Shown: positions 17,178 through 26,031, counted from the stretch's first letter. The stretch: DNA of 64,000 nucleotides from Lachnospiraceae bacterium UBA4260 (GCA_002395235.1 DGWK01000011.1:1-64000); one strand, 5' to 3'. A program made the numbers and translations. The notes: generated by a model not told the origin, from the sequence alone.

Positions 17178-17747
17178 ATGGAAACAAAGAATATTATGAT
17201 CGTAGGCGTCGGCGGACAGGGAACCCTGCTCACCAGCCGTATTCTCGGCGGCGTCATGGAGAACGCCGGCTATCAGGTCAAGGTCTCGGAAGTACACGGC
17301 ATGGCGCAGCGCGGAGGCAGCGTTGTTACCTTCGTCCGCTACGGCGACAATGTGGCGGAGCCGATCGTGGAAGAGGGACAGGCCGATGTCCTGATCGCTT
17401 TTGAGAAACTCGAGGCGATGCGCTACGCGAACTTCCTCAAAAAGGACGGCGTCCTGATCGTCAACGACTGGCGCATCGATCCCATCAGCGTAGTCATGGG
17501 CGCGGCAAAATATCCCGAAAACATCATTGAGAACCTTGAAAAAGAGTACAAGGTCTACAGAATCGACGCCATGGACGAGGCCCTTCGCCTGGGCAACTCC
17601 CGCGTCTTCAACAATGTCGTTCTGGGTCTGGCCGCCAGGCACATGGACTTCACGAGAGAAGAGTGGCTGAAGGTCATCGAGGAGAAGGTTCCGCCCAAGA
17701 CGGTGGAGATCAACACCAAGGCGTTCCTTGTGGGATACGAGAAATAA
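17178..17747 (+). CDS. iorB: Indolepyruvate:ferredoxin oxidoreductase, beta subunit
   Basis: 189 residues, the gamma-type domain of 2-oxoacid:ferredoxin oxidoreductases. It has the signature IMIVGVGGQGTLLTSRILG at residues 6-24 and the family block VSEVHGMAQRGGSVVTFVRYG. It partners IorA, which carries TPP and the clusters. The start follows GGGAGG. Gene order and spacing are typical. Confidence 0.95.
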   Translation: METKNIMIVGVGGQGTLLTSRILGGVMENAGYQVKVSEVHGMAQRGGSVVTFVRYGDNVAEPIVEEGQADVLIAFEKLEAMRYANFLKKDGVLIVNDWRIDPISVVMGAAKYPENIIENLEKEYKVYRIDAMDEALRLGNSRVFNNVVLGLAARHMDFTREEWLKVIEEKVPPKTVEINTKAFLVGYEK

Positions 17748-17771
17748 AAGTCGGAAAGGCCGGTTCAGGCC

Positions 17772-17844
17772 GTGTGTCACGGGGACGTATCTACTGACAC
17801 ATTTTGTTTCAAAATGTGTCAGTAGATACGTCCCCGTGACACAC
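17772..17844. repeat. Perfect 35-bp-arm palindrome made of two REP-like units
   Basis: The arms 17772-17806 and 17810-17844 are exact reverse complements around a TTT loop. Each arm is itself a small hairpin unit: GTGTCA and TGACAC bracketing CGGGGACGTATCTAC. A single unit of the same family lies at 48531-48559. The layout resembles REP/BIME elements with a GGGGAC-type core. It lies between iorB and the terminator at 17870. Confidence 0.85.
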
Positions 17845-17869
17845 ATGACACTCAAAAAAACGCTTGCAA

Positions 17870-17925
17870 CGGGACAAATTCTATGGTAAGCTTATCTTCC
17901 GTGGGATTTGTCCCGCTATTTTTTC
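17870..17925 (+). terminator. Intrinsic terminator before rpsF
   Basis: CGGGACAAAT (17870-17879) pairs with ATTTGTCCCG (17906-17915) and is followed by CTATTTTTTCC. It probably ends the iorAB transcript. It could also act as an attenuator if the rpsF promoter lies upstream of it, since no clear promoter is visible in the remaining 50 bp. Confidence 0.7.
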
Positions 17926-17931
17926 CTTGCT

Positions 17932-17947
17932 CTCACCGGCGAGTGAG
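17932..17947 (+). promoter_or_regulatory. Small rpsF leader hairpin, possible S6:S18 autoregulatory site
   Basis: CTCAC and GTGAG close a loop CGGCGA just upstream of the rpsF ribosome site. In many bacteria the S6:S18 complex represses its own operon through a leader hairpin containing a CCG element. The position fits and CACCGG is present, but I cannot confirm the fold. Confidence 0.3.
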
Positions 17948-17977
17948 GGCCAGAGACCAGAAGGAGGTAAAGAACAC

Positions 17978-18268
17978 ATGAGCAAATACGAGTTAGCCGT
18001 TGTTGTCAATGCGCAGATTGACGATGAAACAAGGACAGCCGTAGTCGACAGATGCAAGAACCTGATCGCCCGTTTCGGCGGCGAGGTCGGTGAAGTCGAA
18101 GACTGGGGAAAGAAGAAGCTCGCTTATGAGATTCAGAAGATGAACGAAGCGTACTACTACTTCATTCCTTTTGAGGCTGAAGGCACTGCGATCCACGAGA
18201 TCGAGAGCCGCATGCGCATTATGGACAATGTCATCAGATATCTGTGTGTTAAGAAGGACGAAGCTTAA
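17978..18268 (+). CDS. rpsF: 30S ribosomal protein S6
   Basis: 96 residues, normal length. It binds S18 and 16S rRNA in the platform of the small subunit. The start at 17978 follows AAGGAGG; the longer frame from 17864 crosses the terminator hairpin. MSKYELAVVVNAQIDDE and GKKKLAYEIQKMNEAYYYFIPFEA are typical. First gene of rpsF-ssb-rpsR. Confidence 0.96.
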   Translation: MSKYELAVVVNAQIDDETRTAVVDRCKNLIARFGGEVGEVEDWGKKKLAYEIQKMNEAYYYFIPFEAEGTAIHEIESRMRIMDNVIRYLCVKKDEA

Positions 18269-18286
18269 CAGAAAGCAGAGGTCAGA

Positions 18287-18838
18287 ATGAACAAAGTAAT
18301 CTTAATGGGGCGACTGACAAGAGACCCCGAGATCAGATATACACAGGGCGACAATTCCATGTGCATCGCCAGATATACACTGGCAGTTGACAGAAGATTC
18401 AGCCGTAACGCCGGTAATGACGGCAACAACGCGGATTTCATTCCCTGCGTTGCCTTCGGAAAATCCGGTGAGTTCGTTGAGAAATATCTCAAAAAGGGAA
18501 CGAAAATGGCCGTTACCGGTCGTATTCAGACCGGCAGTTACACCAATAAGGACGGCGTCAAGGTCTATACTACGGAAGTAGTCGTTGAGGACCAGGAGTT
18601 CGCGGAGAGCAAGAATGCTGCTTCCGGCGGAAACTATGGCGGAAACGGTAATTATGGTGGAAACAGCAACTATAATGGTGGAAACGGCAGCTACGGCGGA
18701 AATGGCGGTAACAACAGCTACAGCGGAAACGGCGGCGGAGCGAGCCGTCCTTCCCAGCAGAGCGCTGATACTTCTGACAGCCTTGACGGATTTATGAATA
18801 TTCCGGACGGAATTGACGAGGAACTTCCTTTCGCCTGA
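18287..18838 (+). CDS. ssb: Single-stranded DNA-binding protein
   Basis: 183 residues. The N-terminal OB fold (about 1-108) begins [19 protein letters not shown] Gly/Asn/Tyr/Ser-rich linker of GGN-type repeats follows (about 112-155), then an acidic tip DEELPF with one extra Ala. The tip recruits replication and repair proteins. Placement between rpsF and rpsR is the classic order. Confidence 0.95.
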   Translation: MNKVILMGRLTRDPEIRYTQGDNSMCIARYTLAVDRRFSRNAGNDGNNADFIPCVAFGKSGEFVEKYLKKGTKMAVTGRIQTGSYTNKDGVKVYTTEVVVEDQEFAESKNAASGGNYGGNGNYGGNSNYNGGNGSYGGNGGNNSYSGNGGGASRPSQQSADTSDSLDGFMNIPDGIDEELPFA

Positions 18839-18891
18839 TCGGGCTTTTACGCCAGACCGGCTGTGTACCTGAAATAATACAGGAGGTTAAT

Positions 18892-19149
18892 ATGGCTTAT
18901 ACCGAGAGAAAAGAAGCGCCCTTCAGAAAAAGAGGCGGCTTCCATAGAAAAAAGAAAGTCTGCGTATTTTGCGGCAAAGACAATGCGATCGATTATAAGG
19001 ACGTCGCAAAGCTTCACAAGTATGTGTCTGAGAGCGGCAAGATCCTTCCCAGACGGATCACCGGTACTTGCGCAACTCACCAGAGAGCGCTGACCGCTAC
19101 GATCAAGAGAGCCCGTCATCTGGCTCTTATGCCCTACACAGAGCGCTGA
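18892..19149 (+). CDS. rpsR: 30S ribosomal protein S18
   Basis: 85 residues, normal length. Features are the basic N-terminus, [18 protein letters not shown], and the C-terminal [27 protein letters not shown]. It retains the CxxC-like VCVFC that zinc-binding S18 forms can carry, though only part of a full site is visible. GGAGG precedes the ATG. Last gene of the operon. Confidence 0.96.
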   Translation: MAYTERKEAPFRKRGGFHRKKKVCVFCGKDNAIDYKDVAKLHKYVSESGKILPRRITGTCATHQRALTATIKRARHLALMPYTER

Positions 19150-19186
19150 GCGAGAGGGTAGCGCAGGGTAAATGCAGAGAATTCAG

Positions 19187-19230
19187 AGGCCTTCTTCCTG
19201 ACAGTTTGGGAAGAGGGCCTTTCTTATTTC
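19187..19230 (+). terminator. Terminator of the rpsF-ssb-rpsR operon
   Basis: AGGCCTTCTTCC (19187-19198) pairs with GGAAGAGGGCCT (19209-19220) with one G-U pair, followed by TTCTTATTTC and further T runs. Confidence 0.85.
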
Positions 19231-19310
19231 ACTTTTTTGCGGGAGCGATTAGTGATATATTGTAGGTATGTATTAATATCACAGGAAATACGATTTCTGA
19301 GAGGAGAGAC

Positions 19311-20261
19311 ATGAAACTGGAAATAGAAGATTCCTTTTATCAGGAAGAAGAAAGATGCGGCTACCTGGTCAGTGCCCATATGAAAAAGGTCTGGGCTGTG
19401 GAACTGGATCTTCTCTATCAGCTGGATCAGGTCTGTAAGAAATACGGGATCAAGTACTACGCGTCCGGCGGGACGATCCTCGGCGCGGAGAGACATAAGG
19501 GAATGATCCCCTGGGATGACGACATTGACCTGATGATGCTCAGAGATCAGTATGATCTTCTGTGCGCCCACGCGGATGAGTTTGAGGAGCCCTACTTCTT
19601 TCAGACTTTTGACACCGATGAGGGCTACTTCAGAGGGCATGCGCAGCTCAGAAACAGCAACACGACCGGCGTCCTGCTCAGCGAAGTGAAGAAGGACGTG
19701 CCTTTTAACCAGGGAATATTCATCGATATCTTCCCTCTGGACAATGTGGTGAGAAACCGGACGCTCTGGGCAAAGCAGATGAAGCGGATCGACAAGTACA
19801 GGGAGCAGGCCAAGATCCTCTACAGGACTACGGTCGGCTTTGACGCGGAGAAAGCTTCTGCCAAGCGCAAGGCGGGCCATATGCTCATGCCTCTGCTGAG
19901 CAAATTCTACTCCTATAAAGACGCCTACAGAAAGTTTGACGAGGAATGCAGAAGGTACAACGATATTCCCACCAAATATGTCGCGAAGATCAGCTATGAT
20001 CCCTACGGCATGAAGATGTATGACCTGCGCTCCGAATTTGACGATACGGTCTATCTGGACTTTGAGATGCTCAAGGTCCCGGTGCCCAAGGGATACAAGG
20101 TGCATCTGCGCCGCCAGTTTGGTGATTACAACAAATTCGTGATCGGAAGCAGTGATCACGGGGAACTGATTCTGGATCCCGATACTCCTTATAAAGAGTG
20201 GATCCGAAAGTATCGCGAGAACCCGGAGGGATTTATCAATGAGCAGAGGGGAGAGACGTAA
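19311..20261 (+). CDS. LicD family phosphotransferase
   Basis: 316 residues. LicD proteins move phosphocholine or similar groups onto cell-surface glycans. The signature is clear: YASGGTILGAERHKGMIPW followed by DDDIDLMM (about 48-76), with the metal-binding Asp cluster intact. GGAGAG precedes the ATG. The 3' end overlaps gdpP by 23 bases, so the two are cotranscribed. With the LicC-like protein at 14612 it suggests head-group decoration of a surface polymer (inference). Confidence 0.85.
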   Translation: MKLEIEDSFYQEEERCGYLVSAHMKKVWAVELDLLYQLDQVCKKYGIKYYASGGTILGAERHKGMIPWDDDIDLMMLRDQYDLLCAHADEFEEPYFFQTFDTDEGYFRGHAQLRNSNTTGVLLSEVKKDVPFNQGIFIDIFPLDNVVRNRTLWAKQMKRIDKYREQAKILYRTTVGFDAEKASAKRKAGHMLMPLLSKFYSYKDAYRKFDEECRRYNDIPTKYVAKISYDPYGMKMYDLRSEFDDTVYLDFEMLKVPVPKGYKVHLRRQFGDYNKFVIGSSDHGELILDPDTPYKEWIRKYRENPEGFINEQRGET

Positions 20262-22284
20262 GAAGAAACTGAGCGTTTTCTTTAAGATACCGCTTCTTCT
20301 GGGCCTGTTCCTCGCGGCGATCACTGTGCTTGTTTATTTCATCGACTGGCCTGTGGGCGTGATCCTCACAGTTTTTCTGGTGATCTACTTTATTTTCACG
20401 CTCTACATGTACTTCAACAACAGTGAGATCCTGCGCAGGGAGATGCTGAATTTCGCCACTTCTTACGCGCAGATGCAGGGTGAACTGCTCAGGAGTTTCG
20501 ACGTCCCGTACGCGCTTTTGGATGATACGGGCAAGATTGAGTGGATCAACGACGCCTTCGCGGCCGCTGTGCACAAGGACACCGATTACCGGCGCTCCAT
20601 CACCACGATCTTCCCGACTGTCCGAAGAGAGAGCTTTCCGGGGGACGGAAAGGATATCCGGATCCAGGTGGAGTTCGAGGGCAGCAGCTACATGGCCCAG
20701 ATCAAAAAACTGGATATGGCCGACCTTCTTCCCTCCAACACGATGCTGGATGAAAAAGCCAGAAAAGGGGAGTTGTATTCTCTCTTCCTCATCGATAACA
20801 CGGCGGCGAGACTGGCGATTCAGGAAGTGGATGACCAGAGCATGGTGGTCGGATTTGTCTATATCGACAACTACGAGGAAGCGGTCGATACGCTCGAAGA
20901 CGTCCGCAAGTCGCTGCTGGTGGCTCTGATCGACCGAAAGGTGACGAAATATTTTGCCTCCATCGACGGAATCTGCAGCAAGATGGAGAAGGACAAGTAC
21001 CTGATCGTGATGCGCAAGAAAGCGCTGCGGCAATTGGAGGAGGATCACTTCGACCTTCTCGAGGACGCCAAAACAGTCAAGATCGGAAATGAGATGGCGA
21101 TTACGCTCAGTATCGGAATCGGCCTTGACGGACTCTCTTACGCGCAGAATTACGAGTTCGCGAGAAACGCCATCGACCTGGCGCTGGGACGAGGGGGCGA
21201 CCAGGCAGTCGTCAAGAATTCGGAGAATGTCACCTATTACGGCGGCAAGAGCAGACAGGTGGAGAAGAGCACGCGCGTAAAGGCGAGAGTCAAGGCACAG
21301 GCCCTCAAGGAGATCATAAATTCGAGGGATACGGTCTTTATCATGGGCCACCGCCTCGGGGACCCCGACAGCTTCGGAGCCGCGCTGGGCATCTACAGGA
21401 TCGCCCGTACGCTGAACCGCAAGGCTTATATTGTCATCAACGAGAGGACCATATCGCTCAGGCAGGTCCTGTCGCTGTTTGAGAAGAATGAAAATTATGA
21501 CAAGGATATGATCATCGACAGCATACACGCGATGGAGTATGTCACCGACAACTCCGCGCTGGTAGTCGTCGACGTCAATAAACCGAGCATCACGGAGTGC
21601 CCGGAGCTGCTCAAGAAGTGCAAGTCGATCGTGGTACTGGACCACCACAGACAGGGCAAAGAAGTGATCGAGAACGCGACGCTCTCCTATGTAGAGCCTT
21701 ATGCGTCTTCTGCCTGTGAGATGGTATCCGAGATCCTGCAGTACACCGGCGAGAACATCAAGGTGAGACCGGAAGAAGCGGATGCGATCTACGGCGGTAT
21801 CGTTGTGGACACCAATAATTTCACCAACAGGACGGGCGTGCGCACCTTCGAGGCGGCCGCGTTCCTCCGCCGCTGCGGCGCAGACGTGACCCGTGTGCGC
21901 AAACTCCTGCGGGACGATGTCGTCTCGTACAGAGCCAAAGCGGACGCGGTGTCCCACGCGCAGATCTATCTTGACGCCTATGCGATCTCCGTCTGCAGCG
22001 CGGACGACGCACAGAGCCCCACTGTAGTGGGCGCGCAGGCGGCAAATGATCTGCTCAATATCAAGGGCGTCAAGGCGAGCTTTGTTCTGACGCGCTATCA
22101 GAATGAAATATTTATCAGCGCCCGCTCCATCGACGAGGTCAATGTGCAGCTGATCATGGAGAAGATGGGCGGAGGCGGGCACCTCAATGTGGCGGGATGC
22201 CAGCTGGAGAACACTTCGATCGAAGAGGCAATAGAGACACTCAAGGCTACCATCAGCAAGATGACGGAGGCCGGAGACATATAA
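20239..22284 (+). CDS. gdpP: Cyclic-di-AMP phosphodiesterase, GdpP type
   Basis: 681 residues. It hydrolyses c-di-AMP. Order of parts: two membrane helices (about 13-33 and 37-57), a PAS-like region (about 85-135), a degenerate GGDEF domain (about 175-300) and DHH-DHHA1 catalytic domains (about 335-660). Catalytic metal motifs are intact: MGHRLGDPDSFGAA, VVVDVNKPS, VLDHHRQG and VDTNNF; GGGGHLNVAG marks DHHA1. It lies directly before rplI and dnaB, as in many Firmicutes. The start lies inside licD, so translation is probably coupled. Confidence 0.93.
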   Translation: MSRGERRKKKLSVFFKIPLLLGLFLAAITVLVYFIDWPVGVILTVFLVIYFIFTLYMYFNNSEILRREMLNFATSYAQMQGELLRSFDVPYALLDDTGKIEWINDAFAAAVHKDTDYRRSITTIFPTVRRESFPGDGKDIRIQVEFEGSSYMAQIKKLDMADLLPSNTMLDEKARKGELYSLFLIDNTAARLAIQEVDDQSMVVGFVYIDNYEEAVDTLEDVRKSLLVALIDRKVTKYFASIDGICSKMEKDKYLIVMRKKALRQLEEDHFDLLEDAKTVKIGNEMAITLSIGIGLDGLSYAQNYEFARNAIDLALGRGGDQAVVKNSENVTYYGGKSRQVEKSTRVKARVKAQALKEIINSRDTVFIMGHRLGDPDSFGAALGIYRIARTLNRKAYIVINERTISLRQVLSLFEKNENYDKDMIIDSIHAMEYVTDNSALVVVDVNKPSITECPELLKKCKSIVVLDHHRQGKEVIENATLSYVEPYASSACEMVSEILQYTGENIKVRPEEADAIYGGIVVDTNNFTNRTGVRTFEAAAFLRRCGADVTRVRKLLRDDVVSYRAKADAVSHAQIYLDAYAISVCSADDAQSPTVVGAQAANDLLNIKGVKASFVLTRYQNEIFISARSIDEVNVQLIMEKMGGGGHLNVAGCQLENTSIEEAIETLKATISKMTEAGDI

Positions 22285-22289
22285 CGATG

Positions 22290-22346
22290 CGCGCGGCGCG
22301 GCGGCTCGCTCCGCGAGCCTTGAACAGTGCACACGCACGCGTGCGG
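22290..22346 (+). repeat. Leader element copy upstream of rplI, with parts in reversed order
   Basis: A GGCGCGGC stretch precedes GGCTCGC-TCC-GCGAGCC and TTGAACAG. Next comes GCACACGC with the 12-bp palindrome CGCACGCGTGCG and GGAAAG, which runs into the rplI ribosome site. Both blocks occur in the ddl and plsC leaders, but there the CACACGCGTGCGG block comes first. Confidence 0.7.
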
Positions 22347-22359
22347 AAAGAGGTAAATT

Positions 22360-22806
22360 ATGCAGGTAATCTTATTACAGGACGTCAAATCACTGGGCAA
22401 AAAGGGCGAGATCGTCAAGGTAAGCGACGGCTACGCCCGCAACTATGTGCTCCCCAAGAAGCTCGGCGTCGAAGCTACGGAGAAGAACAAAAATGAACTC
22501 AAGCTCCAGAAGGCGCACGAGGACAAGGTCGCGGCGCAGAAGCTGGCAGACGCCAAGGCTATGGCGGAAGATCTCGCGACCCGCAAGATCGTCGTCAAGA
22601 TGAAGGCGGGCGAGAACGGCAAAGTGTTCGGATCCATTTCCGCCAAGGAGATCGCGGCGGCGGCCAAGGAGCAGCACGGACTGGATCTGGACAAGAAGAA
22701 GATCCAGGTCGCGGAGCCCATTAAGTCTTTCGGAACTTTTGAAGTCCCGATCAAGCTCCACACACAGGTGACCGGAAAGCTCAACGTGGTCGTACAGGAA
22801 GCGTAA
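22360..22806 (+). CDS. rplI: 50S ribosomal protein L9
   Basis: 148 residues, normal length. MQVILLQDVKSLGKKGEIVKV and the YARNYVLPK segment are the L9 signature. The connecting helix and C-terminal domain (ending in IKLHTQVTGKLNVVV) are present. Its leader carries a copy of the structured repeat, ending one spacer before AGAGG. Confidence 0.96.
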   Translation: MQVILLQDVKSLGKKGEIVKVSDGYARNYVLPKKLGVEATEKNKNELKLQKAHEDKVAAQKLADAKAMAEDLATRKIVVKMKAGENGKVFGSISAKEIAAAAKEQHGLDLDKKKIQVAEPIKSFGTFEVPIKLHTQVTGKLNVVVQEA

Positions 22807-22825
22807 GGAAACTAAGGACGGGTTT

Positions 22826-24160
22826 ATGGCAGGGGAAGATGCAATCAAGCGGGTGATGCCCCACAGTATAGAAGCGGAACAGTCCGTGATCGGCGCAATG
22901 CTGATGGATGCGGAGGCGATCGAGGTCGCCATGGAAATGCTCAGGGAAGAGGATTTCTACGCCCGTCAGTACGGCGTGCTTTTTACTGCGATCACAGAGA
23001 TGCACCAGAAAGGCATGGCGGTCGATCCCGTCACGCTGCAGACGCGGCTGCGGGAGATGAACCTTCCGCCGGAGGTCTACGGCAGCAGTACGATCCTGGA
23101 GCTGATCGAGCAGGTGCCCACCTCGGCCAACATCAAATCCTACGCCAAGATCGTCTCGGAGAAAGCGCTGCTGCGCAGGATGATCCGGGCCAATGAGGAG
23201 ATCGCGGGGGCCTGCTACACGCAGAAAGACGACATGGACGTGATCATGAACCAGGCCGAGAAGAAGATCTTTGAGATCTCTCAGAGAAGAGATTCCGCCG
23301 GGTTCGTACCCATCCGCCAGATCGTCATCAACGCCATCGAGAAGATCGAGTACGCCAGCCATATCAAGGGCAACGTGACTGGCCTCTCCACCGGATTTAC
23401 GGATCTGGACAACAGAACGGCAGGGTTTCAGCCTTCTGACTTCATTCTGATCGCCGCGAGACCTTCCATGGGCAAAACAGCGCTGGTCCTCAACATCGCC
23501 CAGCACCTGGTGCTCAAGGAGAACCGCTGCGTCGCTATTTTCTCACTGGAAATGTCCAAGGAGCAGCTCACAAACAGACTTTTCTCCATGGAATCCCATG
23601 TGGACGCCCAGAAGATCCGAACCGGAGACCTGACGGAGCAGGAGTGGGCGGACCTGGTCGAGAGCGCGGGCAATATCGGAGAGAGCAGGCTGATTATCGA
23701 TGACACGCCGGCGATCTCCGTTCAGGAGCTGCGCTCCAAGTGCCGCAAGTACAAGATGGAATTCGGCCTGGAGATGATCATCATCGACTACCTGCAGCTG
23801 ATGAGCGGCAGCGGCAAATCCGGCGAGTCCAGGCAGCAGGAGATCTCTGAGATCTCCAGATCCCTCAAGGCCATCGCCCGTGAGCTGAATGTTCCCGTTG
23901 TCTCGCTGTCCCAGCTCTCGAGAGCGGTAGAATCCAGGCCTAACCACAGGCCCATGCTCTCCGACCTTCGTGAATCCGGCGCCATCGAGCAGGACGCGGA
24001 CGTCGTCATGTTCATTTACCGCGACGACTACTACAACCAGGATTCGGAGAAAAAAGGAATCGCTGAGATCATTATCGCCAAACAGAGAAACGGCCCGATC
24101 GGCACAGTGGAACTGAGCTGGCAGCCGGCGCTGACCAAGTTTGCAAATCTCGCCAGATAA
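22826..24160 (+). CDS. dnaB: Replicative DNA helicase DnaB
   Basis: 444 residues. The hexameric helicase unwinds DNA at the fork. The N-terminal domain starts PHSIEAEQSVIGAML. The RecA-like domain has Walker A ARPSMGKTA near 211-219, Walker B MIIIDYLQLM near 314-323, and the arginine-finger/loop region GPIGTVELSW. The loader-type DnaI at 37.4 kb and DnaD at 38.4 kb are probably its partners. Spacing to rplI is 19 bp. Confidence 0.96.
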   Translation: MAGEDAIKRVMPHSIEAEQSVIGAMLMDAEAIEVAMEMLREEDFYARQYGVLFTAITEMHQKGMAVDPVTLQTRLREMNLPPEVYGSSTILELIEQVPTSANIKSYAKIVSEKALLRRMIRANEEIAGACYTQKDDMDVIMNQAEKKIFEISQRRDSAGFVPIRQIVINAIEKIEYASHIKGNVTGLSTGFTDLDNRTAGFQPSDFILIAARPSMGKTALVLNIAQHLVLKENRCVAIFSLEMSKEQLTNRLFSMESHVDAQKIRTGDLTEQEWADLVESAGNIGESRLIIDDTPAISVQELRSKCRKYKMEFGLEMIIIDYLQLMSGSGKSGESRQQEISEISRSLKAIARELNVPVVSLSQLSRAVESRPNHRPMLSDLRESGAIEQDADVVMFIYRDDYYNQDSEKKGIAEIIIAKQRNGPIGTVELSWQPALTKFANLAR

Positions 24161-24218
24161 GAGACGGCGTTATCCGCATATATTCGCTGATAGATACTAC
24201 AAGGAGGAAGACGCAGAT

Positions 24219-25523
24219 ATGGATCGCTATTTTGACCCGGAGGTGGAATGCGCCTCACGGGAGCAGATCACAGCCTGGCAGAACGAAAGGCTGGTAAAGC
24301 AGGTTGAGAGAGTTTACAACAACGTCCCTTATTACAGAAAGAAAATGGACGAGCTCGGAGTTCGTCCGGAGCACATTCACGGGATCGAGGACCTACACCT
24401 TCTTCCGACCCTGACCAAAGATGATCTGAGAGATCAGTATCCCTACGGACTTATGGCGGCGCCGCTGTCCGACTGCGTCAGGATCCATTCCACGAGCGGC
24501 ACGACGGGCAGAAGAGTAGTGGCTTTCTACACACAGAACGACGTTGATCTGTGGGAGGAGTGCTGCGCAAGGGCTCTTGCGGCGGCCGGAGCGACCAAAG
24601 ACGACGTGGTGCAGGTCTGCTACGGCTACGGGCTGTTCACGGGCGGAGCGGGCCTCCACGGCGGTTCTCACAAGCTGGGGAGCCTGACGCTTCCCATGTC
24701 TTCGGGCAACACGGACCGCCAGCTTCAGTTTATGACCGATCTCGGAACAACGATCCTGTGCTGCACGCCTTCTTACGCGGCCTATCTCACGGAATCCGTT
24801 AACGAGAGAGGACTTAGAGACCGCATCAAACTCAAGGCCGGCATTTTCGGCGCAGAGGCGTGGACGGAGGAGATGCGCCGGGGCATCGAGGAAGGCCTGG
24901 GCATCAAGGCGTACGATATCTACGGACTCACGGAAATCTCCGGACCGGGCGTCGCCTATGAGTGCAGCGCGCAGCACGGCATGCACGTCAATGAGGACCA
25001 CTTCATCGTGGAGACGATCAACCCCAAGACCGGGGAGCCCGTGCCTCACGGGGAAAAGGGTGAGCTGGTATTCACAAGCCTCACCAAAGAAGCTTTTCCG
25101 CTGATCCGCTACAGGACCAAGGATATCGGAATACTCTACGACGAGCCCTGCTCCTGCGGAAGGACACACGTGAGAATGTCCAAGCCGATGGGAAGAAGCG
25201 ACGATATGCTGATCGTCAAGGGCGTCAATGTATTCCCGTCCCAGATCGAGACAGTGCTGATGAACTGCGGCTATCCGGCTAATTATCAGATCGTTGTGAC
25301 CAGAGCGAATAATACCGACCGCATCGAGGTGCAGGTCGAGATGACGCCCGAGATGTTCTCGGACTCCCTGTCCGAAGTGGCGGGAAGAGAGAAACAGCTT
25401 GTCGCCGCGCTCAAGGCGATGCTCGGCATCTACTGCGTAGTCAAACTTGTGGCGCCCAAGAGCATCACGAGAAGTGAGGGCAAGGCAAAGAGAGTGATCG
25501 ATAAGAGAAATCTTTATCAATAA
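24219..25523 (+). CDS. paaK: Phenylacetate-CoA ligase
   Basis: 434 residues. It activates an aryl acetate with ATP and CoA. The start at 24219 follows AAGGAGG; the longer frame begins inside dnaB. The AMP-binding signature is HSTSGTTGRRVV near 91-102, with YGLTEISGPGVAYEC near 235-249 and the C-terminal IVKGVNVFPSQIE. It is followed by an ACT-domain gene, a common pairing. Together with IorAB it could interconvert aryl pyruvate, aryl-acetyl-CoA and aryl acetate with ATP gain (inference). Confidence 0.93.
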   Translation: MDRYFDPEVECASREQITAWQNERLVKQVERVYNNVPYYRKKMDELGVRPEHIHGIEDLHLLPTLTKDDLRDQYPYGLMAAPLSDCVRIHSTSGTTGRRVVAFYTQNDVDLWEECCARALAAAGATKDDVVQVCYGYGLFTGGAGLHGGSHKLGSLTLPMSSGNTDRQLQFMTDLGTTILCCTPSYAAYLTESVNERGLRDRIKLKAGIFGAEAWTEEMRRGIEEGLGIKAYDIYGLTEISGPGVAYECSAQHGMHVNEDHFIVETINPKTGEPVPHGEKGELVFTSLTKEAFPLIRYRTKDIGILYDEPCSCGRTHVRMSKPMGRSDDMLIVKGVNVFPSQIETVLMNCGYPANYQIVVTRANNTDRIEVQVEMTPEMFSDSLSEVAGREKQLVAALKAMLGIYCVVKLVAPKSITRSEGKAKRVIDKRNLYQ

Positions 25524-25559
25524 TGTCTCTATCTATAACGTCTCTATCAATAACGTTTG
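25515..25559. repeat. Three tandem 15-bp repeats at the paaK stop codon
   Basis: Three consecutive 15-mers of the form TATCAATAACGTCTC (with one or two changes each) start in the last two codons of paaK and run past its TAA. It looks like a small slippage-type tandem repeat. Confidence 0.8.
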
Positions 25560-25593
25560 GCGACCCTCTCGGTGAGGAGAAAAGGAGGTTCAA

Positions 25594-26031
25594 ATGACAG
25601 TCAAACAGATTTCTGTGTTTTTGGAGAACAGGCCCGGCGCTCTGGCGGAATTTACGAAAATCCTGGAAAAGAGCAGCATCGACCTGAGAGCCCTGTCCCT
25701 CGCGGAGAGCGAGGACTTCGGAATTGTCCGCGTCATTGTCGATGATCCTTTCAATACGATTCAGATCCTCAAGGAGGAGGGCTATGTCTGCTCGATCACG
25801 AAGGTCATTGCCGTGGAGATCGAGGACAAACCCGGCGCTCTGGTCAACATGCTGAACATTCTCGGGGACAATAAGGTAAACCTTGAGTACTCCTACGCTT
25901 TCCTTGCCAAAAAAGCGAACAGCGCATTTATGGTCTTCCGCGTGGCGGATAACGAAAAAGCGATCAAGGTGCTCACGGCCAACGGCATCAGGCCGATCTG
26001 CCATGAGGATATGGAGCAGCTGTTCAAATAA
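25594..26031 (+). CDS. Tandem ACT-domain protein
   Basis: 145 residues with two ACT domains (about 4-65 and 71-140), each opening with a ligand-loop NRPGALAEF or DKPGALVNM motif. ACT pairs bind amino acids and act as sensors. Proteins of this type often follow paaK, so an aromatic amino acid or aryl acid ligand is plausible (inference). GGAGG precedes the ATG and a strong terminator follows. Confidence 0.85.
   Translation: MTVKQISVFLENRPGALAEFTKILEKSSIDLRALSLAESEDFGIVRVIVDDPFNTIQILKEEGYVCSITKVIAVEIEDKPGALVNMLNILGDNKVNLEYSYAFLAKKANSAFMVFRVADNEKAIKVLTANGIRPICHEDMEQLFK

Noticed and set aside
15477..17855. 792-codon minus-strand frame across iorAB
   Set aside because: It is antisense to two clearly real genes and crosses the REP palindrome; no recognisable domains.
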